Of a stretch of 64,000 nucleotides of DNA, positions 24,501 to 36,800 are shown in pieces (position 1 is the first letter of the stretch; every line of letters starts with the position of its first letter). Source of the stretch: Porites lobata (Eukaryota; Cnidaria; Anthozoa; Scleractinia; Poritidae); NCBI GenBank assembly GCA_942486035.1, contig CALNXK010000105.1, positions 641,001 through 705,000 on the forward strand, written 5' to 3'. The position numbers and the translations under genes were made by a program. The notes below the pieces were generated by a model. It was not told the origin of the DNA and made no database searches. It saw only the letters and a program-made list of their open reading frames with translations.

Positions 24501-27500
24501 GTAATATATCCCGAACAGGGTACATTGCTTGATGTATCACGATCGGGATACATTTGATTTTAGTCAAGGCCATGTGACCAAGAATCAGCCAATGGCTGTC
24601 CCTGTTTAGTTGAGTGAAAGTCTAGGAATATAACAAATATTAATATAGCACGTCTAGTAATAATATTACGGTGTTTTCTGTAATGGCCGACAGCACAACC
24701 CACAGATGACGTCAGAGTTACTAATTTGCAATTTTTGTCTTACTATTGTCATTTTTATCATTTTGATGACAGAAATATGAGAAACATGACATTTTAATGG
24801 CAAAAAACAAAGAGAAGTGTGAAATTCGTACCGTTTCAGTACTCTCACGACTGGGCTATCAAGCCAAACGCAATCCGTTAATTTGCGAGTTCCTTATATA
24901 TAACATACAGCAAACACGTGCTATTCAGGGAGGCATGTGCATGTGACATCCCCCGTTCCTTTTTTTTGGAAACAAGGAAAATAAAACCTAAATGCAGGGA
25001 ACTGAGCTTGCGTGTGGCACTGGTAACAATAACAGATAACATTTCTAATGCACAAAATACTTGAGTTCCATAGCATTGTTCTAGAAAGTCAGTGTTCATA
25101 ATGGTTCATTTCTCTGTCTTTCCGAAACTCTCCTTTTGGGTGCCTGAGGAGTTGCCACTGAAAGTCCCACAGTTGATGTTGTCTCAGCGGGAATTTCTCT
25201 GGGGAAGTACTTTGAGAGGCATGGGTCACTGGGTGGGCCACCTGATCCTCTGTTAGTGTTGCTGGCGATGTGACTTGATCTGGTTGGGTAGGCTCAGCCT
25301 CCATAGACTGGCGGAGAAAATTGCGATTTCGTCGGAGGATTTGGCCATCTTCAGTCTTGACTTTGAAAGAGCGTGGTGCTTCATGCTTCTCTACAACAAT
25401 GGCGGGGTGCCATGTACGCCCTTGCTGAACGGTCACAGGGACACCAGTTTGGAGCGCGGGTAGGGCCTTGGTGCCCCGATCATGGTATCTCTTTTGTCTT
25501 TGTTGTCTGGCTAGCAAAGACCTGTGTAAATCCTCTGCAACTTTTGGAGATAGGAGAATTGTCGCAGTTGACAGCCTGTCTTTTAACACTCGGCACACTG
25601 TGCTGGGGAGTACTCAAGGCCTGATATTGGTGTATTTCTGTATGCTAAGAGGGCCAATTGCATATCTCGTCCTTCTTCTGATGCTTTCTCGTTAGTTGCC
25701 TTATTGTTCCAGCTGATCTCTCACCTTTCCCATTGGATGGGGCCTGGGGCCCGTTTCTCTAAAGTCCCGATAACTAACGGGCCCGGTAAGCTGTCCCCGT
25801 TTACATTAAAGATCGAGGTTTCAATAGTTTTGCATCTAACATGATAAAACTGTCAGTTAATGAAACTAAATGGAGTAGTTTGCTAGCCAGGACCCGCGCT
25901 CTCATTCTTTATATCTCGATTTGAATTTTTGATTTCGGGCCCGTAAAGTTAACGGGACTTTCGAGAAACGGGCCCCTGGTGAGGACTTAATGTCTCAACT
26001 TCGAAGCCCCACTCTTCGGCAAACTGAGCAAACTTATTGCTCCCAAATGGCATGTTGTCTGCAATGGCTGTGTCTGGTTTGCCATGTGTTTCAAAGCAGG
26101 TTTTCAGGTGTGAGATCACGTAGCTTGCAGTCTTTGTGGATAACTGGTAGACGTCTGGATATCTGAAAAAGAAATCCACAACTAGAAGATAATCTCTTTA
26201 AAACTTTAATAAATACTCCCAAAAAAAGGTTATTCAGTACCTATTTACAAATATAAATGCAAGCTATACCTAACAAGCTAATAATAGTTAAATGCTAACT
26301 GTCATTCGATCATTCATTCATTACAAGTTTCAGGGCTTTCTTAAAGGCCTTTACAGTTGTAGCGTTTCTAAGGTCTTCGTCTAACGCGTTCCACAGGGAT
26401 ACTGCTCTATAGGCGAAGGTACGTTGGCCAGTGGCTGACCTGAATAATGGGATTTCGAACTTCACATTATTACGGGTTGTGCGATTATGTACAGAAGATC
26501 GTTTTTTAAACTTAGCACATAGGTATTCAGGAGCTAAATTGCTGGCGCACTTATAAGTCATAACAGCGTCTCTGAATTTGAGCATCTTGCCAACTGGAAG
26601 CCAGTTGAGTTCGTCAAGTAATGGCGTCACGTAGTCATATTTCCGAGCGCCGCAGATAATTTTGCAGGCGAAATTCTGAATAAGTTGCAGCTTTTGGATG
26701 TTCTTAGATGAGGTATTAGACCACACGGTCGAACAGTAGAGCATTTTGCTAAAGACAAGAGATGTAATAATTAAAACCAAAGTCTTTCTATCAAAACAAT
26801 ATTTCACGCGGTTGATCTGAACCAGTTTAGTCAAGCAAGAAGAGACTAAGTGGGAGATATGAGTGTCATAGGTCAGGTGTAAATCTATGTATATAATCTA
26901 TCTACTCCTAATCTATGTATACTCTCTTCCCCTGAATGTGAAAATGTCAATCCCTAGTTTTGACCATGGACGCTCTAGGATGACATGCGAGACAAGTGGC
27001 TCGCAGGGATTGGCAGGCTTGTATTTGGCACATATGGAGCCCCTTGATTTTGTTTCCTCGATGTCTCGCCCCATTCTAGGCCAGTACATGATGAAGCGCT
27101 CTCTTGCTTTACATTTCTCTATGTCCAAGTGGTTCTCATCTAGATTAGTCAACATTTCATGGCGCACGCTCGGCGGTATGACTAGGGATTCATCTCTAAA
27201 TACCAGACCTTCTATAATGTGGAGCTCGTCACATAGTGGCCAGTACTGTCGTGTACAGGTGGAGGTGTCTCCCTTGTATGCTGGCCACCCTTAATGATGA
27301 GGGTTTTCACCATCTGTAGGGCATCATCTGCAGCTGTTGCTTGTTTCAGAAAGTTCATTTTGTCATTGGAAATTAATTGGAAGGGAGGAAACCAGACTGT
27401 GTATTCTCAGCTCCATTTCCTCAATGTGGTTGTCTTCAGCTGGAGGTGAGGATGGCCGGTGTGCCCGGGATAGCATGTCAGCGATCCACACCTTGGTGCC

Positions 27501-30500
27501 TAGGGCATAGTGCAGGTTGAGTTTGTACCTCAGCAACCGAAGAAACGAGCTGAATTCCTGGGGAAGCATTCTGGAGTGGGCTGCGGATTATGGTTTCCAG
27601 TGGCTTAAGATTATTTTCTTCTTAAACTTCTCTTCCGTAGATGTAATGGTGAAAATGTTCAGCAGCAAATGTGACTGCTGGTAACACCTTTTCAATTTGG
27701 AACCAACGCTGTTCAGTTTGAGTTAATGCTCGTGAGGCATAGACCACTGGGCCACTGTCCTGGAGGAGGCAGGCACCTAGCCCAGTGGATGAGGCATCAG
27801 CTTGTATGGTCACCTTTTTGGTGGGGTCATAGAAACGTAGGACTGGCTCGCTAATGAGAATTTCTTTGATCTTATTAAGGGCCTGTTCATGTTCTGGTAA
27901 CCGCTGGAAATCCACACCTCTCTTAACTGGTTGCCTGATAGGAAACATGGTTTTGGAAATGTCAGGGATGAAATCCTTAAAGGAGGCCACCGTGCCATCA
28001 GTCTGCGAACGTCTTCTTTACTTGCTGGTTGTGGTAGCTCCACCTTTTCTTTGAAGAAAACATGAACTGTCTTTGGTGGAGATGTTTTCAGCTTACAGGC
28101 AATCAACAAAAAATTCATCCTCATTACTGCTTTGATCAATCATTTCATTTTCATTGCAATATACCGTTCTGCTTTGGCTACTGAAGTGGTTTGGACCTCC
28201 ACATTTTAAACAGGACTTTCCCCAAGCTGGGCACTCATTTCTCGCATGCGTGGTACCGCATCTCCTGCAACTTTGTCCTCTACTGCCGTTTCGTGCTCCT
28301 CGACCCAGAGAGCGAGATTGCTTGCCACCTGTTGAAGCTCGGTTTGTGTTTAGGCGATTCGTGTTGAGCGCGTCTACTTGTTGCTCTTCCATCCTCGCAG
28401 CGCCTTTCATACGTCCTTCTGTAGGTCTAGCTTCGGTTCGCGTAGCAGCCACTCTTTTAGCGCGGGATTTTCAGTGGAGAATACTATTTTGTCTCCGATC
28501 ATGTTATCTGGTTCAGCAAATTCGCAAGGCAGAGAAAGTGTTCGTAGCTGAGTTAGAAATTCGTCAAATGTTTGGCCCGAGGTCTTCAAGTAGTCCCAGA
28601 ACTGATACCTGGATAATACAATTCGTTTATGGCCCGCTAACTCGGCCTCAAACGTAATCTTCACGTGGTCGTATTTTTCATTGTCTTCACCTTCTTGCTA
28701 TTCAAAGTGGCTGTATCGCTCCAAGCTAAGGCGTCGGGTCCAACTGCCGACAACAACATGGCGATCTTAGTCGCATCGGGTTTCTTGGTCATCTCCTTCG
28801 CGGCGACATACAATTCAAATCGCTGAATCCACCTTCTCCAGTTTTCAAGGGTTCCCTTGAAGCCGCAGGTATTTGGGAAGCTTGAAATCGTGCTCCATTT
28901 TGTTTTGTGAATCCTACTATTCGACACCATGTAACACACAGCAAACACGTGCTATTCAGGGAGCCATGTTTTATTCACCAGAGTCTTACCAAGGCAGGCC
29001 TGGTTACATATGTGACATATATCTTTAGAAGGTAAAGATATAAAGAGTGAATATATGAAATATAGAAAATTTTCGCTCACGTGGGCAACAGCTATGCAAA
29101 TTTCTTACAACAAAAGAAAGATTTTGCATTTAAGAAAAAGGTTTAACTCCCACAGGATTAGTTTGGGACACCAACGTAGCCGCCGTTTTATTATTTTGGG
29201 ATATGCCGGACGTGACGTAACAAACCCTCTATATTTGAACTGCGGGAGAAAGATTTTTGTGACACGTGAAAGAAGTAGTAAGAGGAACAGGTGAGAGCAC
29301 TGTAACGGTATCGCAGCAGAGGTCATGGAATCTAATCTCGCTCAAGCCTGAATTATTGTTCAAGTTTCCTTTCATAAATAAGTAAGAGGATCTTTAACGT
29401 GTTGAGGAATTGTAAATACCTTGTTTTTTCTAAATTGCAGCCCACAAAGTATATGTATAACCCAATTAATTTTATACTTGTCAGGAGACATCACTGTTTA
29501 CAAACATTGTTTTTGTTATTAAAATTAATAACAAGTGTAACAAAAGAATCTCTTGTTACAAGAACCAATAGATGAAAAGAAAAGATGACGTCAGCGTGAG
29601 TATCGCTATAGCACAAGTTGGTGAACAATACGATTTTTACATCTTTGATTCGCAGGTTGTCACTTATCCATTCAGTAGAGACTTGGCGGTAGGAATAGAG
29701 TTACAATCATTTTCCGCAATAGATCCCGCAAGTATGACATTTTTGCTTAATTGAGTTAGTTTAAGTAGTAAGGGTATGTCTACACGCTACCGAATAGCTC
29801 TTGCACAGGCGCGAAAACCATATCCAGTAGGGCTTCTGTTCACATATGAGAACGGTGAGTTTGGCGCGATTTCTGTAACGGAGCGAAGCTGCCCCTCGCC
29901 GATCTCTAAAGTAGATCGTCCGTGCCACACTTCGTGGCATTGTGAACAGGTGCCCATACCATGGCCAAGCCGAAGTATTTTTCATGTCCAAATATGCGGT
30001 TTAGTGTGGATGACCCTAAAACAAGCTCCGGAAACACCTTATAACACCTAATAACAGCTGCTAACTGTATTTATTTCATGATTCACACCTTTTCTTTTGT
30101 TCTTCAACAACCTTTATTTAACGTACAACCCTCTTGAATAGTCAACAAACTGAAAGTTCGGGGAGGGCTTGATAACGTAGGAGGGAAGAGCGGCGCTGAT
30201 GAATTGAATTAAAAACTATTATTTAGGAATTTATCTGAATAAATCTCCCGTTTGAGGGATTTATACAGATAAATCCCTCGGCTGAGGGATTTTATACAAA
30301 TAAACCCCCAAACGAAAAAAATAATGGAAATCAATTCCTATAAACGTTCTTGTACTGCAATTAATTGCAATTCAACTTTTCTGTTTCTGACGACATAAAA
30401 TTGCTCCAGACCTCTAGTCCAATTTAAACTTCGAATTTGCTCAGCCAATAATTAAGTTCGTCCTTGTCAGTGATATTCAAAATTTCAGGATTGACTTGGG

Positions 30501-33500
30501 GAATGGTCTTACTGTCTCCAATGATTTGGATCAGATCGTTGCGTTTCCCCTCCCATTCAGACCAGGCACGGACTGCCCACGATGTGTTTATTCGTGTATT
30601 TGCGGTATTCGAGATGTCTTCCTCTTTTCAAGTTCTTCATTGTCAACGCTAGCAATTATTCTACGGTCTCCTTAAGTTTTCTGTGGATCTGTCTGTCCTT
30701 CCCATGCTAAAATTAGGTATTATACTTCTTGCGAAAAACAATTTTGTGCCAGAAAAAGCTCCTCGTCGCAGTCCATGAACTCCATGATAACATGAAAGCA
30801 TGGACCGACCTACTGAATAATCGAACACGCCCATAAAATGGTCAAAACAACTGAACAAAGAAACCGAAAAATACAAACTCCCTTGAGGACGCCAGAAAAA
30901 TGTTTCTCAAAACCTTGTCAAAATCTCACAATTTTGTAACTTTCATTGTTTTTTTTTTAATTCGATGAAGGTGTGAGCGTGTATGTGGCTAGTGTTTTGT
31001 TCTCTTGAACAAATGGTCTTAATTATTGAATCATGGTAAAATAGGGACCGAAAATTCGGTTCTATTTTTATAATATTAAGACAGACACATGTGTTTTCCA
31101 TTTTTCAAAGATCTGTCAGGAATAATATCATGAAATAAGTTTGATAAATACCTCGAGCGTCGGTCCATATACAATCCGTTCTCGGTATTTATCTCTTAGG
31201 GCCTGTTTACATGGAGGTGGGGGACCTCAGGTAGGTGAGGTAACCTGCTTATGTGGGGTAAAAAAATAACCCTCCTTTATATGCAATCTTACAACCCCAC
31301 CATCCCGGGGTGCACTTTCTCAAGATTATTGAATGGTCGCTAAGCACGTAAACAAGAAAAATGCTGGCAAACCACGTGTTTTGGCGATTAATGCACTTCT
31401 ACACTCCCTTGTTGCTCTTGCCGCAACCTTCAGTACAATGGCTTTCTATTGTTAACTTTAATAATGATGCAAAGCCACCGCCAAAGTGAAATTTGCGCGA
31501 ATTTGATGTATCACGAATCCGACCCCGGCCAGGCGGGTTACCCCACCTTGAAACGTTTACATGGCAAAATTTGACCCCGGCGGAGAGGGTAACCCTGTCT
31601 GGTAGATCGGGCTACCCGCCTTGGCGGGTCACCCCATGTATCATGTAAACGTGATCAAATTAAAATGAGAGATTATATGGACAGGCGGGTTACCCCACCT
31701 AAGCGAGTTACCTCACCAATCTGGGGTCCCTCACCTCCATGTAAACAGGCCCTTACTTAACAATTTTCTGTGCAGAGGGTTTCTGCATTAGCGGGTGCTG
31801 ACTATACTAACAACATGCGGTCCCGACGGTACCTGCGTTGACTGTATTAACAGCTTGCTGTCTCGTGAGTTTCCCGGGTAATAAAGGCTATTGAACTAAC
31901 CAAAGCACCAAATAATAGGTTAAACTCTAACCTCTAATCAATCCTAATCTAGATCGTTGTAAGTTTTCGTCAGTACCGTATAACAAGAGATTCATGCGTA
32001 TAATTAAGACGCTCGATTGCAAATTTAACATTGCCTTCTTTTTCTACAGGTTTACCAACTTTCTCTCCCTACTTTTCCATAACTAAAGGTAAGGCATTTT
32101 ATATTTATTAATGATATGTCCCGAAATACTTTAAGGGGCTGTTTACATGACACCGGGGCGACTTTCGCCCCGGAGCGATTTCACTCCGGTTCCCTCTCAT
32201 GGCTCTATATTTGTTTATATGATACCACCACAAAATGTCATGTCGGTGCGAGTCACCCCGGCGTGCTTTCACCCCGGTTCTTGTACCGGGGCGAAACGAC
32301 CACCCGTTTCGGTATGAAATCGGTCTGCCGGTAGACTGGAACGGGTAGCGCATGCGTAATGTTTGCTATTTTGAATCACACGTGTATTTTATCATCATGA
32401 AGTGTACCTTCAAATGACGAGGTATGAAATGACCCAGTCATCATGCAAACGCAATAAGAAATCAAAAAGTCATCCTGGAATGAGACTCGCACCGGTGCGA
32501 GTTTTCTCATGTAAACACCCCCTTAAATCATCGTCACCGTCGTCGCCGTAGTTGTCGTCGTTATGACTTTGAGTTGAGATTTACAAGAGGGACAGCAATA
32601 CGAACGTCAAAAAAGCGATAGGTTTTATTAAGCATGTCAACTGAAATGTTTTTGCTTGTGGGTCTCATCGTCTGGCTCAATATTTTTTGCTTTTACTGCA
32701 CGTCTACAGGGTGAAATTTCCCGTTGCAGTGTTTTATGGAAGATTTAAACACAAGCGGTCTAATTCTTTGTTTTCCTTTTCTGAAATTGTATAATGAAGT
32801 GAAGTGGAGACTTAATTTAAAGAGGGTAATACCTGACAGTTATAATTGGATCTGATAAACTTGTGGCTCTCTTTTAGCTTAAAATCGATAAAATAGTAAA
32901 ATAATTTTACAATTGTGTAATCCAGAAAATATCCACCCCCCCTACCCCCGCCACGAGGGCACTTTTGCTTTAGACCCCCCACCCGCCTGGAATTTCTATT
33001 CCAGGGGGTGCTTGTCATATTCCTCCCACACCCCCTGGAATATCCGTAATTTTTCAATTTGGTTGGGTACCCTCTGGAAAGAATATTTCTGTCAAAAATG
33101 CTGTTGCACTTTATTTTTATGTGTAAGATACTTTTTTTTCTAGGATAAAATGAGAAAAAATATTTTATTCCTGTTAATACAGTGTCTAGTATTCTTAAGG
33201 ACTTTCTTAGGTAATAATTAACCATCGCGGCGATACCTTACACTACTGAAAACACGAATAATGCCATCTGCAAAAGAACCTAAACACCACGTAAGCTTTC
33301 ATTACTTCCTTTCAGTTAGAACATGTCACAAGAAGGCTTCGAACATGACCTAATTTCGGTGAACCAAGTGTATAATAAAACAACAACTTGATAACCGGAG
33401 TTTTATTCATGAGCCGATGACAATTGTATTAAAAAAACTATCGTGTAAGCCGTGAAAAAAAGCATTCAGCCGATCGTAATGAAAGTCGATCAATGCAAAC

Positions 33501-33781
33501 ATAAATACTTGTTTTAGAACACTGGTTAAGAGTAAAATAACTGAAAGATGAAAACAAGACATGTTTCGATCGTTCAACGATCATCTTCAGTTGTGAATTC
33601 GTTTGCAAGTTCGGTTGAATTAATACAAGCAATGATGTATAAGTTAAAACGTGATACAATTTAAAATTTCGAAAAATTAACGTACAATTTTAAGATGCGC
33701 GACACACGGAATAACACTTGCGCGAGCACTACACTTAATACAACCGAGAAAATTGTAAAAATTGAAATAATTACAATGGTT

Positions 33782-33816
<35 letters not shown>

Positions 33817-36800
33817 AATAATAATAGTAATTGTTGTTGTATAAAAATATATATAAAAAATCCTAAAATAAGTCTCACACAGTTAGTTAGTCGATCTAAT
33901 TCCCATACTGTTACCAAGTGATTAAGTATTATTGAATGAGCTCGAGGCTGAGTGTGATGTGAAGAAAAAAACACACGATAATACTCGACTGCGCGTTTTT
34001 TGAACGGCTTCAAAATCTCTGATATAGATCAACTCATTCTTGCACGAATAATTAAATCTGGGGTTATCTTGGTCTAAAACATTGGACGTAAAACTTAGCT
34101 GTGTCTTTATGAGATATAAAGACACTCATAAAGGTTTTTTTTCTCTATGAATTGTTAACGAGTTTTTGAACAGGTGGATAACAGCTACCGTGATCAGCAT
34201 AATCTTCACATTATACGAAAGCCGACTTCAATAATTGTTTTATTGTTCATTCAAAATATTTTAAGTTTATTTCCTTAGACTTTCTTCAAAACATTAGCCT
34301 ATTTTTCGGCACGGTGTCAGGATATAAATAGATGTTTTCGTCTTGCATTTACTGCTCAAAAAGTAGATAACATCCATCGAGCAATATATGTTTTACGTAT
34401 TCTTGTATTTCTTCCGTTCAGTTTTAGTGTGAAACTCAGCTACTTTGTCTTTGGATAGCCGTGAATACCATTGTTGTTAGTTCACTATTTCGGAGCCAGC
34501 CTCGTTTCCAAGCAAAATAATGTACCATCGATCAACCTCGTTTTCAAGCAAATGTACCATCGAATTGATGGTATATTGCTTGCATCTTTCAAATATGGTA
34601 AGCGCCAGTTGGTCATGAGGAATTAGCCGGGGGACTTAATTCAATCAGAAACGGCGAAATGTTTTAAGTGAGGGGTTATTTAACTCTTGTCGGATTATTT
34701 TCTGTTATTTACAGCTCCAAAATTTGATTTGGCGATTCCTATTGCTAGTGGATCATCAGCACTACTCGTTATTCTGTTGATTGCAATTTATGTTTGGCGA
34801 AGAAGAGTAAGTCGTCCTCATGAAGGTAATTATAAACAACGTTTGTTGACACTCTGCAGGTAACTGGTCACTCGAGGGAACTGTTTACCGGTTCAGAGCA
34901 TCCTCCTCATAGACTAGTAACTAAGCGTTTCTTTTCCTTCCATCTAAAACAACAAATTAGTATAGGTAATAGCATGATTTGTAGTGATATTTGGCATAAA
35001 TACCACGAGTGATATTTCAGAATTATTATTATTGAAATTTGAGACAATTTTGAAACGTCACGAGTGGTATTTATACCAAATATCACGTACAAATCATGCT
35101 TGTCTATTATTTGTTTATACTACTACCCGCAAAATGTTTGTAATTTTCACATGTAGGTATTTCAAACTAAGCTGAAATACCACTGACTGCTCTAAGCCAA
35201 TCAAATTGCAGAAATTTCTCATGTAGTAGTATAAGATCCTGAATAGCATCGGCAGGTACTTTCGTGCCGTGTAGATACAGCAACGACTGAGTACAATGTA
35301 TCTCCGGTACGAAATAGGCCACTTCAATAAAAAAAAGCCATTCTAGTCTTATGGGCTTCTTATTTGAGCTAGACTGGCTTGCTTTGCCAAGGTAACTCAG
35401 TTTATCTTGGCTTTGCATGATGAAACCCAGTCGGGGGCTGTCGTGTTTACAGGGAGTCTGCAAATAGTCAATGAGCAGTGTGTTACCCGCTTTCCTGTTG
35501 CTTTTTTAGTTCGCCGGACTGGTCCGGCGAGCGTTAGTACAGGGCAAATCTGCATCTTGCTTAGCCGTGATACTGGCACCAGAGTACTAGGATCTTAGTT
35601 AACCTGGTTTGCTCGGCTGCTTGTGATCATAATAGTTGTTGTTGCTTTCCATTAATGCTCCGAGGTCTCGACAAATAAAGCTAGTCATGGCTGGGCCAGC
35701 CCAGCTCATACTGGTCTCCGCGGCAGCCGTTTTTGTTTCCTCACACAACATTCCTCCACCTTTCCTCCTCATCACCATCCTCGTGCTTCTTGGGGTGGAG
35801 CGTCGCGTTACGAGACAAAAACGACTGCTTAGTAGACTAGGCTTAAACAATGGACTCCCTTAATTTCGCCGGAGCGTAGTTATTTCAGTTTCCATTGTTG
35901 GGCTGACAACAATTTTTGTAAATGCAGTTGGGACTAAGTTGTTTCTGTGATTAACAATTTATGTATGGTAGTTGAAAATGGTACATATTTTGCTCTTTAT
36001 GGTAGAAATAATGTAAAATGGTTGGTTTTGAAAAAACCAAAACCCAGGCGTATTTTATCCTATTAAATTACTAACGAGTTTTTCTTTTATTTTGTTTTTA
36101 TACATATTTTTATTAGTTCCCGTTAGGCACCGAGCAATTACCAGGGCTAACAACAGTACAGGTAGCGTTTGTATTAGTTAAAAAGTAATAAACATTTTTT
36201 GCCATTTTTCCCTGCCTGCGTAGCGCGTTGTTACGAATTTCTGTTTGCCAGTTACAGAGCACGATTTGCTTTTCGGAGCACTCTTTGTTGTATATTTAGA
36301 TCTCGTTATAACCAAGTGAAGAACATGCTGCCGGTCTTCTCGCCTCAAACCCTAATAAGGTCGCGACAAAGTGGCTGCTGACATTTTCATCAACAAGAGT
36401 TACGGTTGCTGTATCATTGTTGAATTTTTGGGTTCTTCATTCATTTCAGTAAATCACTGTAGGGATAAATAATTTATCCACCCTGTTCGAAGAGAGTTTG
36501 AAATTGCTTTCCTGTGCCAGTTGCTTAGTTATTTCCTTTTTTCCCTTTTTTAAATGGTTCTTATTACTGCTGGGGTGCCTCAAGGGTCTAAACTAGACCC
36601 CTTGCTAGACACCCCAGGACGTAGACGATACCACGTAGAATTATTGGAGAGGGGCCAAAATTGCGTGTCGTGAGGATCATGGCGCACAAAATCAGTCTTT
36701 TCCTTCTTTCATTTAAAATGTTTTCTGGTTTTTTTTTTAACTTTGATTATTATCAACTTTTTACAGCAAACGCTGCTACCGACAACTTACCTTCAAATCA

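Larger units (their letters stand above)
24899..29017 (-). mobile_element. Decayed Ty3/gypsy LTR retrotransposon
   Basis: Minus-strand element in gene B intron 6. The two ends share a direct repeat (core CAGCAAACACGTGCTATTCA): 88 bp at 28930-29017 and a shorter copy at 24899-24948 lacking about 40 bp. Both are flanked by TATA (24895-24898 and 29018-29021), as a short gypsy target duplication would be. Order on the minus strand: gag-like, zinc knuckles, end of RT with RNase H, spacer, integrase zinc finger, catalytic core, integrase C-terminus. Protease and the RT palm are missing, so an internal deletion lies near 28090. Frameshifts, a MITE and a LINE fragment interrupt the rest. It is not functional. 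Confidence 0.88.

Noticed and set aside
25089..28948. Host genes suggested by several long minus-strand frames
   Set aside because: All are parts of one gypsy element by domain order and flanking LTRs.
36199..36381. 60-codon frame in gene B intron 10
   Set aside because: No family features, no splice support, no counterpart in C.
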